NCBI RefSeq assembly: GCF_014644555.1
Contig: NZ_BMKX01000001.1
Location: 186,001 to 250,000, forward strand
From: Glutamicibacter ardleyensis
GTDB lineage: Bacteria; Actinomycetota; Actinomycetes; Actinomycetales; Micrococcaceae
DNA: 64,000 nucleotides
Direction: 5' to 3'
This document shows, in pieces, positions 17,620 through 27,787 of this stretch. Both the position numbers and the translations under genes were made by a program. The notes under the pieces were generated by a model. That model made no database searches, was not told where the DNA came from, and saw nothing but the letters and a program-made list of their open reading frames with translations. The first letter of the stretch is position 1, and the number at the start of each line of letters is the position of its first letter.

Positions 17620-18111
17620 TTACTTCACTTCGGCCGAGATGTCAGATAGTTGCGGGCTTTGCGGCACCACAAGGACCGGACGGTTTTGTTTGTGGCTCAG
17701 CGCGACCGCGATAGACCCGTCCATGAGCTCTTCCATGCGGCTACGTATCCCCGGTCGCCGCGTGCCGATGGCGATGAGTTGGGCGTCGAGCTGCTCGGCA
17801 ACGCGGGCCAATGCCTTGGCTGGATCTCCAGCGACGCTGCGAGCTTCCCAATGCACGTTGTGGCCTTCGAAGGACGCGGTGAGTTGCGCGGCTAGCTCTG
17901 GCGGAAAATCCTGTGGGATCTGTTCTTCGCCGTCGAAGGTGGTGTCGGCGATGATTTCTCCGGTGGGTAGCCGCTCGGTGACAAATCGTCCGGAATCTAC
18001 GTAAATGCACATGATTTTTGTGTCCGTGGGCGCTGCCAGTCCAATGACGGCTTCTAGCACCGAAGGCGACTGTCCAGGCTCAACACCAACGAGTAAAATA
18101 CGCTCGGTCAT
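17620..18111 (-). CDS. Universal stress protein (UspA family)
   Basis: 163 aa from ATG 18111 (MTERILLVGV). An in-frame GTG four codons upstream overlaps the GGGAG ribosome binding site that serves 18111, so the shorter form is preferred. Alpha/beta USP fold with an ATP-binding-like loop (IGTRRPG...GSIAVALSHKQNRPVLVVP) at the C terminus. It lies 61 bp downstream of nothing on its own strand and 61 bp upstream of mtr, so readthrough into mtr, a redox gene, is possible. Confidence 0.85.
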   Translation of the reverse strand: MTERILLVGVEPGQSPSVLEAVIGLAAPTDTKIMCIYVDSGRFVTERLPTGEIIADTTFDGEEQIPQDFPPELAAQLTASFEGHNVHWEARSVAGDPAKALARVAEQLDAQLIAIGTRRPGIRSRMEELMDGSIAVALSHKQNRPVLVVPQSPQLSDISAEVK

Positions 18112-18322
18112 CTGTACTCCCACTGATCAGGCCGAGTTGATCTTCGGCTTCACTCACGACTAATTTTCGTCGTTAAACCCATTATGACAGGGAGTTTCTG
18201 CGTTGTCTGCAACATTCTAGAAACGTCTTGAGCTCCCTTACTGGCCTAGGCTAAACCGGCTGGAAGGCACGCTGTTGGGGTCCCGCAAGTTATCCGGAAC
18301 CCAAACATGCTCGCGCTCGAAG

Positions 18323-19240
18323 TTAGCCGTGATGATGCCGCGAGTGTGAATGCTTGTGCTGATACCGGTCGTGATGCGCCAATTTTTTCAGGTTAATGTG
18401 GCGGTTGACCGCTGGGTAGTACCCGTTGAGATAACCGGTGGTGGTTGGGTGCAAGTTGAACGGGTCTTCAAAGTTAGCCAGATTAAAACTGATCCAGGAT
18501 TGGGTGGCACCCACCCCATGGTTCATAAACGCTCCGGTCACCGAAACGAAGGAGCTATCCGTGCCTTTGGTGGCAGCCTTGATAGTTCGATTAAGCGTGT
18601 CCCCTAACTTATTCAGTGCCCGTGCGTTCTTGGCCGTGATCAATGGCTGGTCGCCGTGAGAACTGGTGAACAACCGCGGATAGCCCAGCACGAGGATCTT
18701 TGCGCCGGTGGCCGCATCGATCTGTTTGAGTGTGGATCGCACATCCGCACGCAGTGCCGGCATGGACGCGTAGCCGAGTTTCAGCATCCCCTGGCATTTC
18801 TCTGCGGTGCTCCCACTGGCACAGGCTGCGACGGTTTCACCCCACTGCAAATTATTTCCACCCAAGGTGAGGGTAACCAGATCTGCTTCCGCCAGTTGTG
18901 GAGCTACCCCGGCCGCGACCTGAGCAATCTGTGCAGTGTTAAAGCCTGTGCAGGCCGCATCGGCGGTGAGTTTGACGCCAGGTAACTGATCGATATTGGT
19001 TACGTGTGACGGGCCGGTGGTTTGCAGACAACCGTCGAAGGGACCGGGCTTAATAGATCCCGAGCCAAAGCCGGCAGAATACGAACCACCCAAATTTACG
19101 TAGTTGATCACCACGGTACTATTGCTTCGCGTGGTTGGTGCAAGTGCCGTGGCCGGTGCCATGCCTGCCAACAGAAGGCCGGCACTGGCGATGCCGGCGG
19201 TGATAAGCGTCAATAATCTGGACTTCTTGATGCCGTTCAT
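18323..19240 (-). CDS. Secreted SGNH/GDSL-hydrolase-like protein with altered motifs
   Basis: 305 aa. A signal peptide of about 32 residues ends near APATALA. SGNH-fold blocks are present but altered: block I reads NLGGSYSAG instead of GDSYS, block III reads LGGNNLQW instead of GGND, and block V holds LHPTTTGY without the usual D-x-x-H. The nucleophile serine, glycine, asparagine and histidine remain. Normal members are extracellular esterases or lipases. The protein ends in a histidine-rich tail (about ten His in the last 25 residues) that might bind metal. Activity is uncertain. Confidence 0.75.
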   Translation of the reverse strand: MNGIKKSRLLTLITAGIASAGLLLAGMAPATALAPTTRSNSTVVINYVNLGGSYSAGFGSGSIKPGPFDGCLQTTGPSHVTNIDQLPGVKLTADAACTGFNTAQIAQVAAGVAPQLAEADLVTLTLGGNNLQWGETVAACASGSTAEKCQGMLKLGYASMPALRADVRSTLKQIDAATGAKILVLGYPRLFTSSHGDQPLITAKNARALNKLGDTLNRTIKAATKGTDSSFVSVTGAFMNHGVGATQSWISFNLANFEDPFNLHPTTTGYLNGYYPAVNRHINLKKLAHHDRYQHKHSHSRHHHG

Positions 19241-19679
19241 TGGATTGTCCCCTGTTTACAGCGTGCGCTGTGTCTGGAACACCGCGCAAATTGCCCGTAC
19301 TGCCGGGCCACCATCATAGGATTACGACTTTGACGGCAAATTCCCGAAGCCCTTGATCCCCACGATCTAGGGCTACCACCGGGCAAAATACGGCACCGGA
19401 TGACGCACACGCAACCAGGTTGGGCCCTGTGTCTACGTTTGCCATATTCTACGCCGAACATTCATGCCGGTGAAGGTCAATGCCGAGTTCTATGTATGCG
19501 ACAAATATTGGTCAAGCTAAAGTGTCGGTGCACTGGTTTATGCTGTTTATCAGGTTCAAGAGCCGTAGTCCTAAGTACCTGGCTGACTACGCGGCAACCC
19601 TCCTCCATCAGTGGGGTGCCCCAGGGGAAGAACCGGTCCGCGGTGAACATCCGAGGACAAGTTGATGAAAGGAACCACC
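19241..19679. other. Divergent intergenic region, no feature recognised
   Basis: It separates the leftward SGNH gene from the rightward unknown gene. Both promoters must lie here, but I see no convincing promoter pair, repeat or RNA. Confidence 0.4.
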
Positions 19680-20192
19680 ATGTCTCATTCCGAGCTAATT
19701 GACGCGTATGGGTTGCCACAAACCGAGCTGGCAGCCAAAAATTCTAGGCTGGCCTGGGAACGCCGGTGGACCGCGGTGCTACTAGAGCACAACTACACTC
19801 CGGCGGGGCTCTACGATAATAAGTTTTCCCAGTTTATGGGCTTGAACAGTGTCAGTCGCGGACTGCTTCACGGGACCTCTGCATTGCGTCCTGAGCTCTG
19901 GCGCGACTATGCGCAGCGGTGGGAAAAAGTTGGGGTGAACCCCGAATTATTTGCCTTGATTCTTTCGCTGCTACCGGACGCAGTGGACACCGCCTTGCGA
20001 GCTGCGTCGGATCTGACCGCTGAGTTCGCGCTGCATGACCGGTTGCGCACTCTAAATATCGATGGCGGGCTGTGGGGTTCTGACAGCCAACAGCTGATCC
20101 CCGAACAGTGGGCCGACTTTCCATATCTGGTTCAGAAGGTCGGTCCAACCCGAGCCTTGAGGTGTTTCCTCAGCGCCGGCCGCGACCAGTAA
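19680..20192 (+). CDS. Hypothetical protein, unknown family
   Basis: 170 aa from ATG 19680 (MSHSELID), chosen because AAGGA lies 8-12 nt upstream; an ATG at 19662 has none. The protein is soluble, with no signal or membrane segment, and mostly helical by composition (DAVDTALRAASDLTAEFALHDRLR). It has aromatic-rich stretches (LEHNYTPAGLYDNKFSQF). I do not recognise it. It is monocistronic, ended by a perfect hairpin at 20236-20266. Confidence 0.7.
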   Translation: MSHSELIDAYGLPQTELAAKNSRLAWERRWTAVLLEHNYTPAGLYDNKFSQFMGLNSVSRGLLHGTSALRPELWRDYAQRWEKVGVNPELFALILSLLPDAVDTALRAASDLTAEFALHDRLRTLNIDGGLWGSDSQQLIPEQWADFPYLVQKVGPTRALRCFLSAGRDQ

Positions 20193-20235
20193 TCACGCGG
20201 CCAGTAACAACTAAGTAGGGCGTTAACCCCAACAC

Positions 20236-20266
20236 TTGATGCCCGGCACTTGGCGCCGGGCATCAA
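20236..20266. terminator. Bidirectional terminator, hypothetical / purU
   Basis: 12-bp arms TTGATGCCCGGC and GCCGGGCATCAA with a 7-nt loop, followed by ATTTTG on the plus strand. Confidence 0.85.
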
Positions 20267-20280
20267 ATTTTGAACAGTAT

Positions 20281-21144
20281 TTAGCGCAGCACCACGGTGC
20301 GGTTGCCCCAGAGGAACACCCGTCCCTCACAGTGCCACTTCACCGCATTGGACAGCGCCTTGGCCTCGGTATCGCGCCCGGCGATCACCAAGTCCTCGGC
20401 GGTGTAGGTGTGGTCCACCTCTTGGACCTGCTGGGCGATAATCGGCCCCTCATCGAGCTCTGCGTTCACATAGTGCGCCGTAGCTCCCACGGTCTTCACC
20501 CCGCGGTCCCAGGCCTGGTGGTACGGCTTGGCTCCTTTAAAGGAAGGCAGGAAGGAGTGGTGGATATTAATGGTGCGTCCCGAAAGCTTGGTGGATAGCT
20601 TATCGGAGAAGATCTGCATATAGCGCGCGAGCACCACCAGTTCGGTGCCGGTCCTCTCGATGATCTCTTCCAGCTTCGCTTCGGCGGCAGGCTTGGTGTC
20701 CTTGGTGACCGGGATGTGGTGGAAGGGGACCTTGTGCCATTCCACCAGCGAACGGTGATCAGGGTGGTTAGAGACCACACCAACAATGTCGATAGGCAGC
20801 GAGCCGGTGTGCGCACGGTGCAACAGGTCGTTGAGGCAGTGCTCAAATTTAGAGACCATGATGAGCACTTTGGTGCGTTGTCCGCGCTCACGAAGCTGCC
20901 AATCCATCTGGCGCTCGGCGGCGATTGGCGCAAATTCTTCGCGCATCTTTTCCAGCAGGCCAGGGACGTCATCCCCGGAGAAGTCCACACGCATGAAGAG
21001 GCGTTGGGAGGACATATCGTCATACTGTTTCAGTTCAACGATGGTGCGTTCGTGTTCTACTAAAAAGCCGGTGACATCGTGTGCGATGCCCATGCCCTCG
21101 GGGCACTGCAACGTCAGTATGTGTCGGATCTGGTCGCCCATCAA
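20281..21144 (-). CDS. purU: Formyltetrahydrofolate deformylase
   Basis: 287 aa. An N-terminal ACT domain (about 5-80, LTLQCPEGMGIAHDVTGFL) precedes a formyltransferase-fold catalytic domain with INIHHSFLPSFKGAKPYHQA and the aspartate in LDEGPIIAQQ. It hydrolyses 10-formyl-THF to formate and THF. It follows soxG at the end of the glyA-soxBDAG array, the classical position in Arthrobacter and Corynebacterium sarcosine oxidase operons. There it recycles folate charged with the methyl carbon of sarcosine. Confidence 0.95.
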   Translation of the reverse strand: MMGDQIRHILTLQCPEGMGIAHDVTGFLVEHERTIVELKQYDDMSSQRLFMRVDFSGDDVPGLLEKMREEFAPIAAERQMDWQLRERGQRTKVLIMVSKFEHCLNDLLHRAHTGSLPIDIVGVVSNHPDHRSLVEWHKVPFHHIPVTKDTKPAAEAKLEEIIERTGTELVVLARYMQIFSDKLSTKLSGRTINIHHSFLPSFKGAKPYHQAWDRGVKTVGATAHYVNAELDEGPIIAQQVQEVDHTYTAEDLVIAGRDTEAKALSNAVKWHCEGRVFLWGNRTVVLR

Positions 21145-21187
21145 GGTCCTTCCGTGGTTCGTCTTTGAAACCTAGTGCAGGCAACTA

Positions 21188-21216
21188 TTGGGTCGGTCCA
21201 GTTTGGACCGACCCAA
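21188..21216. terminator. Hairpin between soxG and purU
   Basis: Perfect 13-bp arms TTGGGTCGGTCCA and TGGACCGACCCAA with a GTT loop. No U-tract follows in the leftward direction, so it is more likely an attenuating or mRNA-stabilising stem than a full terminator. Confidence 0.55.
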
Positions 21217-21268
21217 CGGTTGCAGCCATTCTCCCAAGCGAACTTGGTAGGTGGTGATCGTTCTGTGG

Positions 21269-21889
21269 CTAGATTACCGGTTCCGAAGCAAACTCGTTCA
21301 TTGCGTCGACCAACCAATGCACCACATGCTCGGTGAATGAGGCGCGTGGCATCAGGTACCAACCATTTTCGGTGGTGCGCCAGAGCAGGATGGGCACGTT
21401 AGCCAGCGTGGTGGTGATCGCCTGGTTGACCGCAAAACTGCGTGGATGCAGGTCTGCCGGGCAGCTCTTGCGAAGCACCAAGGATGCTGCCTGACCGGTG
21501 AGCTCGAGCACCGTACGGTTTGCCGACAGGTCGGTGACTTGGCCTTCATGCTCAGCCAAGGCAGCTTCCAAGGTGGGGCTCAGATCTTCACCGGCGGCGT
21601 TGAAGACCGAAAATTCGTCCGGCCCCAACCAGAGCACCGCGGTGCCTGACACGTCTCCGGACACTTGACCGACCTGTTGCGGCAAGCCCACACCGGTAGC
21701 CTGTGCCAGAGCTTGATGGCCGGCGCTCCCCGGAACCGCACGCAGCGAGATCTGGGTGGAGAAAGCAATCTCGCGTAATGCGACGGCGCGTTGCCCGGTG
21801 ACGGTGGCCGCGGCCATGAGCTGATCGAGGTGCGCTGCCGGTGAGCGGCGTAGCTCGGTGGTTGATTCGATAACACTGTGCTTAGCCAT
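21269..21889 (-). CDS. soxG: Sarcosine oxidase gamma subunit
   Basis: 206 aa from ATG 21889, overlapping the soxA stop by 8 bp; longer in-frame starts lie inside soxA and are rejected. It resembles the GcvT-like SoxG subunit ([54 protein letters not shown]). In the heterotetramer gamma packs against alpha and has a structural role rather than binding a cofactor. Close overlap indicates translational coupling with soxA. Confidence 0.93.
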   Translation of the reverse strand: MAKHSVIESTTELRRSPAAHLDQLMAAATVTGQRAVALREIAFSTQISLRAVPGSAGHQALAQATGVGLPQQVGQVSGDVSGTAVLWLGPDEFSVFNAAGEDLSPTLEAALAEHEGQVTDLSANRTVLELTGQAASLVLRKSCPADLHPRSFAVNQAITTTLANVPILLWRTTENGWYLMPRASFTEHVVHWLVDAMNEFASEPVI

Positions 21890-24785
21890 CTCGGCGGCTG
21901 CCTTCCGGATCGTAGAGGACGGTTTCTGAAACCACCACGTCGACCAGCTGGCCGCCGTATGGGGTTTTGAGCACTTCGCCGATGCGATTGCGCCCATTCT
22001 TGATTAGCGCCAGGCCAAAGGTGCGGCCCAGTGCCGGGGAGTTGTAGGAGCTGGTGACCCAGCCTTCCATTGGGGTGATCCCGTTGTCGCTTAATGCGTC
22101 GGCAGTGACCAGTGCAGCACCTTCTGGCAATCGCAGGGACTTGTCTACCGGCAACACGGAGACCAGCTGCTTGCGGTCCTCGCGCTGATTATCTTGGCGG
22201 CTAAAGGAACGATTACCAATAAAGTCCTTGAGCTTGGAAACAACCCATTCCATGCCTGCATCCTGTGGGGTCACCGTGCCGTCGGTGTCCTGACCGACGA
22301 TGATGAACCCCTTCTCGGCACGCAGCACGTGCATGGTTTCGGTGCCGTACGGGGTGATGGAAAATTCCTGGCCGGCGGCGTACACCGCTTCCCAGGTGCG
22401 CAATCCGTACCAGCTTGGCACCGCGATTTCGAAGGCCAGCTCACCGGAGAAGGAAATCCGACTGATCCGGGCCGGGGTGCCGTTCTCCAAGGTGGTGTCC
22501 ACAAAGGCCATGAATTTGAAGGCCTCGTTGGAAACATCCAGGTGCGGTGCAAGCTTGGCGATCACCTTACGGGAGTTCGGACCAACCACCGCGACGGTGG
22601 CCAGCTGCTCGGTAACCGAGGTGAAGACGACATCCAGCTCAGGCCATTCGGTCTGCGCCCATTCTTCCATCCAGTCCAGCACATCTGCGGCGCCACCGGT
22701 GGTGGTGTGCAGCAAGAAGCGGTCCTCGGCCAGACGCAGGGTCACCCCGTCGTCGAAGATCATGCCGTCGGCCTTGCACATGACACCGTAGCGGCCCATG
22801 CCAACCTTCAGCTTAGAGTAGCCGTTGGTGTAGATGCGGTTGAGGAATTCTGCTGCGTCCTTGCCCCGGATCTCAATTTTGCCCAGTGTGCTGGCGTCGA
22901 GCATGCCCACCGATTCACGTACCGCGGCGCATTCACGGTACACCGCTTCATCCATGGTTTCACCCGCCTGTGGGTAGTACCAAGGGCGCTTCCACTGACC
23001 CACATCTTCAAATGCTGCGCCCTGATCAAGGTGCCAGGAGTGCATCGCGGTGATGCGAGCAGGGTCCAGCAATTGGCCGCGGTTACGCCCGGCAAGTGCC
23101 ACGAAGGACACCGGGGTGTAGGGGGCGCGGAAGGTGGTGGTGCCGATTTCTGCAGGGTTTTCGATACCTAGTACCGCGGCGATCACGCCGATCGCTGCCA
23201 CGCCGGAGGTTTTGCCCTGGTCATTAGCGGTAGAGATCGAGGTGTAACGCTTCACGTGTTCTACCGAGCGCATGCCGGCCCCGGTGGAGCGCAGCACCTC
23301 GGCGACGGTCTGGTCGCGTTGCAGGTCCACGAAGTGGAACTTGTAGTGCACCGCGTCTTCGCCGTGGCGTGAGGCGATCAGCCACACCGGGCGGGTTTCA
23401 CCGAGTGGTTCCTCGATGGCCTCGGGGATACGCGCGACGGTGTCAAAACCTGCTTTGCTAGCTGCCGCTGCACCGGCGGCGGCACCGGTAGAAAGTGCGC
23501 CTGCGGTATCGAAGCGTCCGGTGAGCGAACCGGCTAGGTGCTGATTAGCCACCGCGGTATCCGGGAGGAAGGCGTGCACGGTGGTATCCCAGACGAGCTT
23601 GCCCTGACGCTGGGAGTGCAGGTGCACTACCGGGTTGAATCCGCCGGAAATCGCTAGGGTATCCGCTTCGAAGCGGGTAGCCCCACCGATGTTGTTCTGT
23701 GCATCCAGGCTCGCCACCCAGACGGCGCAAAGTTCGCCGTTACTCCCGGCGTCGGTGTCCACGATGACCGATCCGGTGAGCACTCGCACGCCGGCGCCAA
23801 CCGCTTCCGCGGCGGCAACCGAGACGTTTTCACGGGCATCGATCACCGCAACCACCGAACCGCTGGAAGCCAGCTCGGTCACCAGTGGGTATACCGAGTC
23901 ATTCGTGGTGGCCACCAAGATCTGCTGGCCAACCCGGACACCGTAACGGTTCAGGTAGGAACGCACCGAACCGGCAAGCATAATGCCTGGGCGGTCGTTG
24001 TTCTCAAAGACCATCGGGCGTTCGTGCGCGCCGGTGGCGAGCACGATTTGGCCTGCGCGAATATGCCAGACACGTTCGCGGGAGACGCCGTCGGCCGGCG
24101 CCGCGTCGAGGTGTGCGGTACGGCGCTGCACGGCGATCACGTAGTTCGCATCATAGCTACCCAGTACGGTGGTGTGCTGCAGGTGGGTGGTCTCTTCAGC
24201 CTCTGCTAATTCTGCGGTGGTCTGCGCAACCCATTCCCGAGCATCCATGCCGTCAATCTGCTCGTGTGCCGCATCAAGTAGCCGGCCGCCGGCTTCGGGA
24301 CGCTCGTCGAGCAGCATCACTCGGGCTCCGCTACGTGATGCTTCGCGCGCTGCGGCTAGGCCGGCCGGGCCTGAGCCCACAACGAGCACATCGGTGTGCA
24401 CATGTACGTGGTCGAAGTAGGCCTCGTCCTTGCGTGGATCCATGGTGCCCAAGCCAGACAGTGTGCGGGCGCTGAGCCCATTAACCGCGGAGACCACGGG
24501 AGCTGCCAGCATCGATTCGCCGACGTCCTTGGCGTGACGGGCGTTCACGTGGACCAGCGCGTTTGGCTCTTCCACCCCGGCTGCAAAGATGCCACGTGGG
24601 CGCTTGAGATAGAGCGAGTCCCCCACCCGGCGGATGCCGGAGGCGAGCATGGCACTAGCTAGGCTGTCACCACGGAGCGCTGCTAGTGGCTGTTCGTTGA
24701 GGGTGACGTCGAGTTTTTCCTCGAAGTTCACTCGGGCGCCGGCAGCCTGCGCGGCGTCCAAGCGGTATGAACCAGTGTTGCTCAT
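21882..24785 (-). CDS. soxA: Sarcosine oxidase alpha subunit
   Basis: 967 aa, full length. The N-terminal part includes a ferredoxin-like segment; a dinucleotide-binding domain carries [19 protein letters not shown] near 137-153; the C-terminal 350 residues form a GcvT/aminomethyltransferase-like folate domain ([32 protein letters not shown]). The alpha subunit binds NAD+ and contributes to the channel that passes the iminium intermediate to tetrahydrofolate, giving 5,10-methylene-THF. It overlaps soxD by 4 bp (ATGA-type coupling). Confidence 0.97.
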   Translation of the reverse strand: MSNTGSYRLDAAQAAGARVNFEEKLDVTLNEQPLAALRGDSLASAMLASGIRRVGDSLYLKRPRGIFAAGVEEPNALVHVNARHAKDVGESMLAAPVVSAVNGLSARTLSGLGTMDPRKDEAYFDHVHVHTDVLVVGSGPAGLAAAREASRSGARVMLLDERPEAGGRLLDAAHEQIDGMDAREWVAQTTAELAEAEETTHLQHTTVLGSYDANYVIAVQRRTAHLDAAPADGVSRERVWHIRAGQIVLATGAHERPMVFENNDRPGIMLAGSVRSYLNRYGVRVGQQILVATTNDSVYPLVTELASSGSVVAVIDARENVSVAAAEAVGAGVRVLTGSVIVDTDAGSNGELCAVWVASLDAQNNIGGATRFEADTLAISGGFNPVVHLHSQRQGKLVWDTTVHAFLPDTAVANQHLAGSLTGRFDTAGALSTGAAAGAAAASKAGFDTVARIPEAIEEPLGETRPVWLIASRHGEDAVHYKFHFVDLQRDQTVAEVLRSTGAGMRSVEHVKRYTSISTANDQGKTSGVAAIGVIAAVLGIENPAEIGTTTFRAPYTPVSFVALAGRNRGQLLDPARITAMHSWHLDQGAAFEDVGQWKRPWYYPQAGETMDEAVYRECAAVRESVGMLDASTLGKIEIRGKDAAEFLNRIYTNGYSKLKVGMGRYGVMCKADGMIFDDGVTLRLAEDRFLLHTTTGGAADVLDWMEEWAQTEWPELDVVFTSVTEQLATVAVVGPNSRKVIAKLAPHLDVSNEAFKFMAFVDTTLENGTPARISRISFSGELAFEIAVPSWYGLRTWEAVYAAGQEFSITPYGTETMHVLRAEKGFIIVGQDTDGTVTPQDAGMEWVVSKLKDFIGNRSFSRQDNQREDRKQLVSVLPVDKSLRLPEGAALVTADALSDNGITPMEGWVTSSYNSPALGRTFGLALIKNGRNRIGEVLKTPYGGQLVDVVVSETVLYDPEGSRRDG

Positions 24786-25081
24786 CGGGTGCCTCCGTCG
24801 GTGCTCTGTAGTGCCGGGCGTTCTTCGCCGGCTCGGTAAATGGCTTTGAATTCATAGGTGACGGTGTCACGCAGGGCGTTGAACCACTTGCGGCAACCCA
24901 TTGCGTGAACCCAACGTTCGGCGTTGATGCCCTTAGGATTCTTGCGGTAGAACAGGAACTGAGCCCATTCCTTGTCGCTCAGCGCATGTGGATCCGCCGG
25001 ATAAGCGACGTGCGCCTGTCCTCCGAATTTAAATTCTGTTTCATTGCGTGGCCCGCAGTTCGGGCAGTCAATCAGCATCAT
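24782..25081 (-). CDS. soxD: Sarcosine oxidase delta subunit
   Basis: 99 aa. Zinc ligands are visible: Cys-x2-Cys in [13 protein letters not shown] near the N terminus and His-x3-Cys in [11 protein letters not shown]. This matches the SoxD zinc-binding subunit of heterotetrameric sarcosine oxidase. It lies 18 bp after soxB and overlaps soxA by 4 bp. Confidence 0.96.
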   Translation of the reverse strand: MMLIDCPNCGPRNETEFKFGGQAHVAYPADPHALSDKEWAQFLFYRKNPKGINAERWVHAMGCRKWFNALRDTVTYEFKAIYRAGEERPALQSTDGGTR

Positions 25082-25099
25082 GAGTTCGTTCCCCTATTC

Positions 25100-26317
25100 T
25101 TAGTGGGCCACGGCTGCTGCGCCGTGTTCGTCGATGAGGTGGCCGGTTTCGAAGCGTTCCAGCGCGAACGGTGCGTTCAGCTTGTGCGGCTCGTCGTTGG
25201 CGATGGTGTGGGCGAAGGTCCAGCCTGCGCCCGGGGTGCCCTTGAATCCGCCGGTCCCCCATCCGCAGTTGACGTAGAGGTTCTCTACCGGGGTCTTGGA
25301 AATAATCGGCGAAGCATCCATGGTGGTGTCCACGATGCCGCCCCAGGTGCGCAGCACGTGGGCTCGGGCGAAGATCGGGAAGAGCTCCACGGCCGCTGCC
25401 ATCTGCTCTTCGATGACGTGGAAGGCGCCGCGCTGGCCGTAGCCGTTGTAGGAGTCGATGCCTGCACCCATCACCAGTTCTCCCTTATGTGCTTGGGAAA
25501 CGTAGACGTGGATGTGGTTGGACATGACCACCGTGGGGTGGACCGGTTCAAAGAGCTCCGAGACCAGTGCCTGCAGCGGGTGGGACTGGATCGGAAGATC
25601 CACCCCGGCCATTTCTGCCACGACCGAGGAGTGGCCTGCACTGGCCAGGGCGACCTTGCCGGCCAGGATGGTGCCACGGTTGGTTTTTACCCCGGTGACC
25701 TTGTTGCCGTCCTTGATAATTCCAGTGACTTCGCAGTTCTGGATGAGGTCTACGCCCATCTCGTTGCATTTGCGGGCGAAGGCCCAGGCGACGTGGTCGT
25801 GTTTGGCGATACCGGCACGTGGTTGCCAGGTGGCGCCCATGACCGGGTAGCGGATGTCATCGCTGGTGTTGATGATCGGGCAGGCTTCCTTGACCTGGTC
25901 CGGGGTCAGCCATTCGGCGTCGACACCGTTGAGCTGGTTTGCTTCAACGCGGCGCACCGATTCGCGGACGTCGCCGAGGGTGTGGGCCAGGTTCAATACT
26001 CCGCGCTGGGAGAAGAGGAAATCGTACTCCAGCTCTTCGGGCAGCTGCTCCCAGAGCTTCAAGGAGTGCTCGTATATACCAGCAGATTCGTCCCACAGGT
26101 AGTTCGAACGAATGATGGTGGTGTTGCGGGCCATGTTGCCGCCGGCCAGCCAGCCTTTTTCCAGCACCGCAATGTTGGTCATGCCGTGGTTCTTGGCCAG
26201 GTAGTACGCGGTGGCCAGTCCATGTCCGCCGCCGCCGACAATCACAGCGTCATAGGATTTTTTCGGGTCCGGATTGTTCCAGAGGAATTCTGGGTGCTCG
26301 GGAAGCAAGTCAGCCAT
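25100..26317 (-). CDS. soxB: Sarcosine oxidase beta subunit
   Basis: 405 aa. FAD motif [22 protein letters not shown] at 24-45. His173 in [11 protein letters not shown] corresponds to the histidine that carries covalent FMN in the Corynebacterium enzyme. It oxidises the methyl group of sarcosine, producing glycine, H2O2 and a one-carbon unit passed to folate in alpha. Its start is 2 bp from the glyA stop, so translation is likely coupled. GC-ending codons contrast with the glyA gene upstream. Confidence 0.97.
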   Translation of the reverse strand: MADLLPEHPEFLWNNPDPKKSYDAVIVGGGGHGLATAYYLAKNHGMTNIAVLEKGWLAGGNMARNTTIIRSNYLWDESAGIYEHSLKLWEQLPEELEYDFLFSQRGVLNLAHTLGDVRESVRRVEANQLNGVDAEWLTPDQVKEACPIINTSDDIRYPVMGATWQPRAGIAKHDHVAWAFARKCNEMGVDLIQNCEVTGIIKDGNKVTGVKTNRGTILAGKVALASAGHSSVVAEMAGVDLPIQSHPLQALVSELFEPVHPTVVMSNHIHVYVSQAHKGELVMGAGIDSYNGYGQRGAFHVIEEQMAAAVELFPIFARAHVLRTWGGIVDTTMDASPIISKTPVENLYVNCGWGTGGFKGTPGAGWTFAHTIANDEPHKLNAPFALERFETGHLIDEHGAAAVAH

Positions 26318-26319
26318 GA

Positions 26320-27636
26320 TTATTCTCCGATCTTCTTTAGATTTGGGTACAGTGGGTGAGCCTCGGCGAGCTTTAGCACTCGTTCCTTGAGCTCTGGCAA
26401 AACAGCAGTGATGCCATCAGCGCCAGCAATCAACGTCTGCGCAATAATCTCCGCAACCTCAACAAACGCAGCCTCAGAAAAACCACGAGTCGCCAACGCC
26501 GGAGTACCAATACGCAAACCAGAGGTCACCATCGGCGGACGAGGATCAAACGGCACCGAATTACGGTTCACCGTGATTTCCACCTGCGCCAAGAGATCTT
26601 CGCCCTGCTGACCATCCAACTCACTATTACGCAAGTCCACGAGCACCAAATGAACATCGGTGCCACCGGTCAACACGCTAATACCCTTGGCAACCACGTC
26701 CTCCTGAGTCAGACGCTCAGCCAAAATGCGTGCACCAGCCAAGGTACGCTCCTGGCGCTCCCTGAACTCCGGCGAAGCAGCAATCTTGAACGCCACCGCC
26801 TTGCCAGCAATCACATGCTCCAACGGACCACCCTGCTGACCAGGGAACACCGCCGAATTCAGCTTCTTCGCAATCTCCGCATCATTCGACAGAATAATGC
26901 CACCACGAGGACCAGCAAGAGTCTTATGCGTCGTGGACGTCACCACATGCGCGTGCGGAACCGGCGAAGGGTGCAAACCGGCTGCCACAAGGCCAGCAAA
27001 ATGAGCCATATCAACAAACAAGTACGCGCCAACCTTGTCAGCAATCTCGCGGAACCGCGCAAAATCCAACTGGCGCGGGTACGCCGACCAGCCAGCAACA
27101 ATCATCTTCGGCTGGTTTTCAATGGCAAGGCGCTCCACCTCATCCATATCCACCTCGTAGGTCTGCTCATCGACACCATAAGGAACGATGTTGAACAAAC
27201 GACCCGAGAAGTTGATCTTCATCCCGTGGGTCAAGTGGCCACCGTGGTTCAGATTCAAACCCATCACGGTATCGCCCGGACGCACCAACGCGTGGTACAC
27301 CGACGCATTAGCCTGCGCACCCGAATGCGGCTGCACATTAGCGAACTTCGCACCGAACAGTGACTTCACACGTTCGATAGCCAACGTCTCAACAACGTCA
27401 ACTTCCTCGCACCCACCGTAGTAGCGCTTCCCCGGGTAGCCCTCAGCGTACTTATTGGTCAGCACCGAACCCTGAGCCTGCATCACTGCCTGCGCCGTAT
27501 GGTTCTCCGAAGCGATCATTTCCAAACCACGCTGCTGACGAGCCAACTCGGCATCGATACGCTGCGCAATCTCAGGGTCCAAGGTTCCCAGGTCCTCGGT
27601 CAGCGATGTCGCTGCAAGGGAGGTAGCTAAAGTCAT
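26320..27636 (-). CDS. glyA: Serine hydroxymethyltransferase
   Basis: 438 aa. PLP lysine Lys238 in [14 protein letters not shown]; folate and substrate motifs [27 protein letters not shown] and [15 protein letters not shown] are complete. It joins glycine and 5,10-methylene-THF, both products of sarcosine oxidase, into serine. It is the first gene of the leftward glyA-soxBDAG-purU operon. Oddity: the gene uses mostly T-ending and TTG/GCG/TCG codons (GGT, ATT, CGT, GTT), unlike the C-ending usage of soxB, soxA and the creatinine genes. Recent acquisition or gene conversion from another actinobacterium is possible. It may be a second copy beside a housekeeping glyA elsewhere. Confidence 0.97.
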   Translation of the reverse strand: MTLATSLAATSLTEDLGTLDPEIAQRIDAELARQQRGLEMIASENHTAQAVMQAQGSVLTNKYAEGYPGKRYYGGCEEVDVVETLAIERVKSLFGAKFANVQPHSGAQANASVYHALVRPGDTVMGLNLNHGGHLTHGMKINFSGRLFNIVPYGVDEQTYEVDMDEVERLAIENQPKMIVAGWSAYPRQLDFARFREIADKVGAYLFVDMAHFAGLVAAGLHPSPVPHAHVVTSTTHKTLAGPRGGIILSNDAEIAKKLNSAVFPGQQGGPLEHVIAGKAVAFKIAASPEFRERQERTLAGARILAERLTQEDVVAKGISVLTGGTDVHLVLVDLRNSELDGQQGEDLLAQVEITVNRNSVPFDPRPPMVTSGLRIGTPALATRGFSEAAFVEVAEIIAQTLIAGADGITAVLPELKERVLKLAEAHPLYPNLKKIGE

Positions 27637-27669
27637 TACCCATTCCTAAATGTATGAATTGCCGACAAC

Positions 27670-27720
27670 TGATATATCAATCTGCCTCTCACTGTATGAT
27701 GGAAGTCACAGCCCGGTCAA
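27670..27720 (-). promoter_or_regulatory. glyA-sox promoter with TGATATATCA operator
   Basis: Leftward TTGACC (27715-27720), 16 nt, CATACA (27693-27698). The perfect palindrome TGATATATCA (27670-27679) lies just after the expected start site, suiting repression by the divergent GntR protein. Confidence 0.55.
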
Positions 27721-27787
27721 TGACTTAGTCGAAATTACTTCGGCAGGTAACATTCAGACAGAACAAGACAAAGGCAACGGACACGCA

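Noticed and set aside
22194-23171. 325-codon plus-strand frame
   Set aside because: Entirely antisense to soxA, low-complexity Gly/Val/His composition, no ribosome binding site.
24905-26359. 484-codon open frame on the plus strand
   Set aside because: It is antisense to soxB and soxD, which have strong family matches; it reflects high GC at third codon positions.
26650-27363. 237-codon plus-strand frame rich in Arg, His and Asn
   Set aside because: Antisense to glyA; its composition is a by-product of the unusual glyA codon usage.
27637-27787. Glycine riboswitch upstream of glyA
   Set aside because: I looked for the paired conserved glycine-aptamer elements and saw none; promoter, palindrome and GntR gene explain the region.
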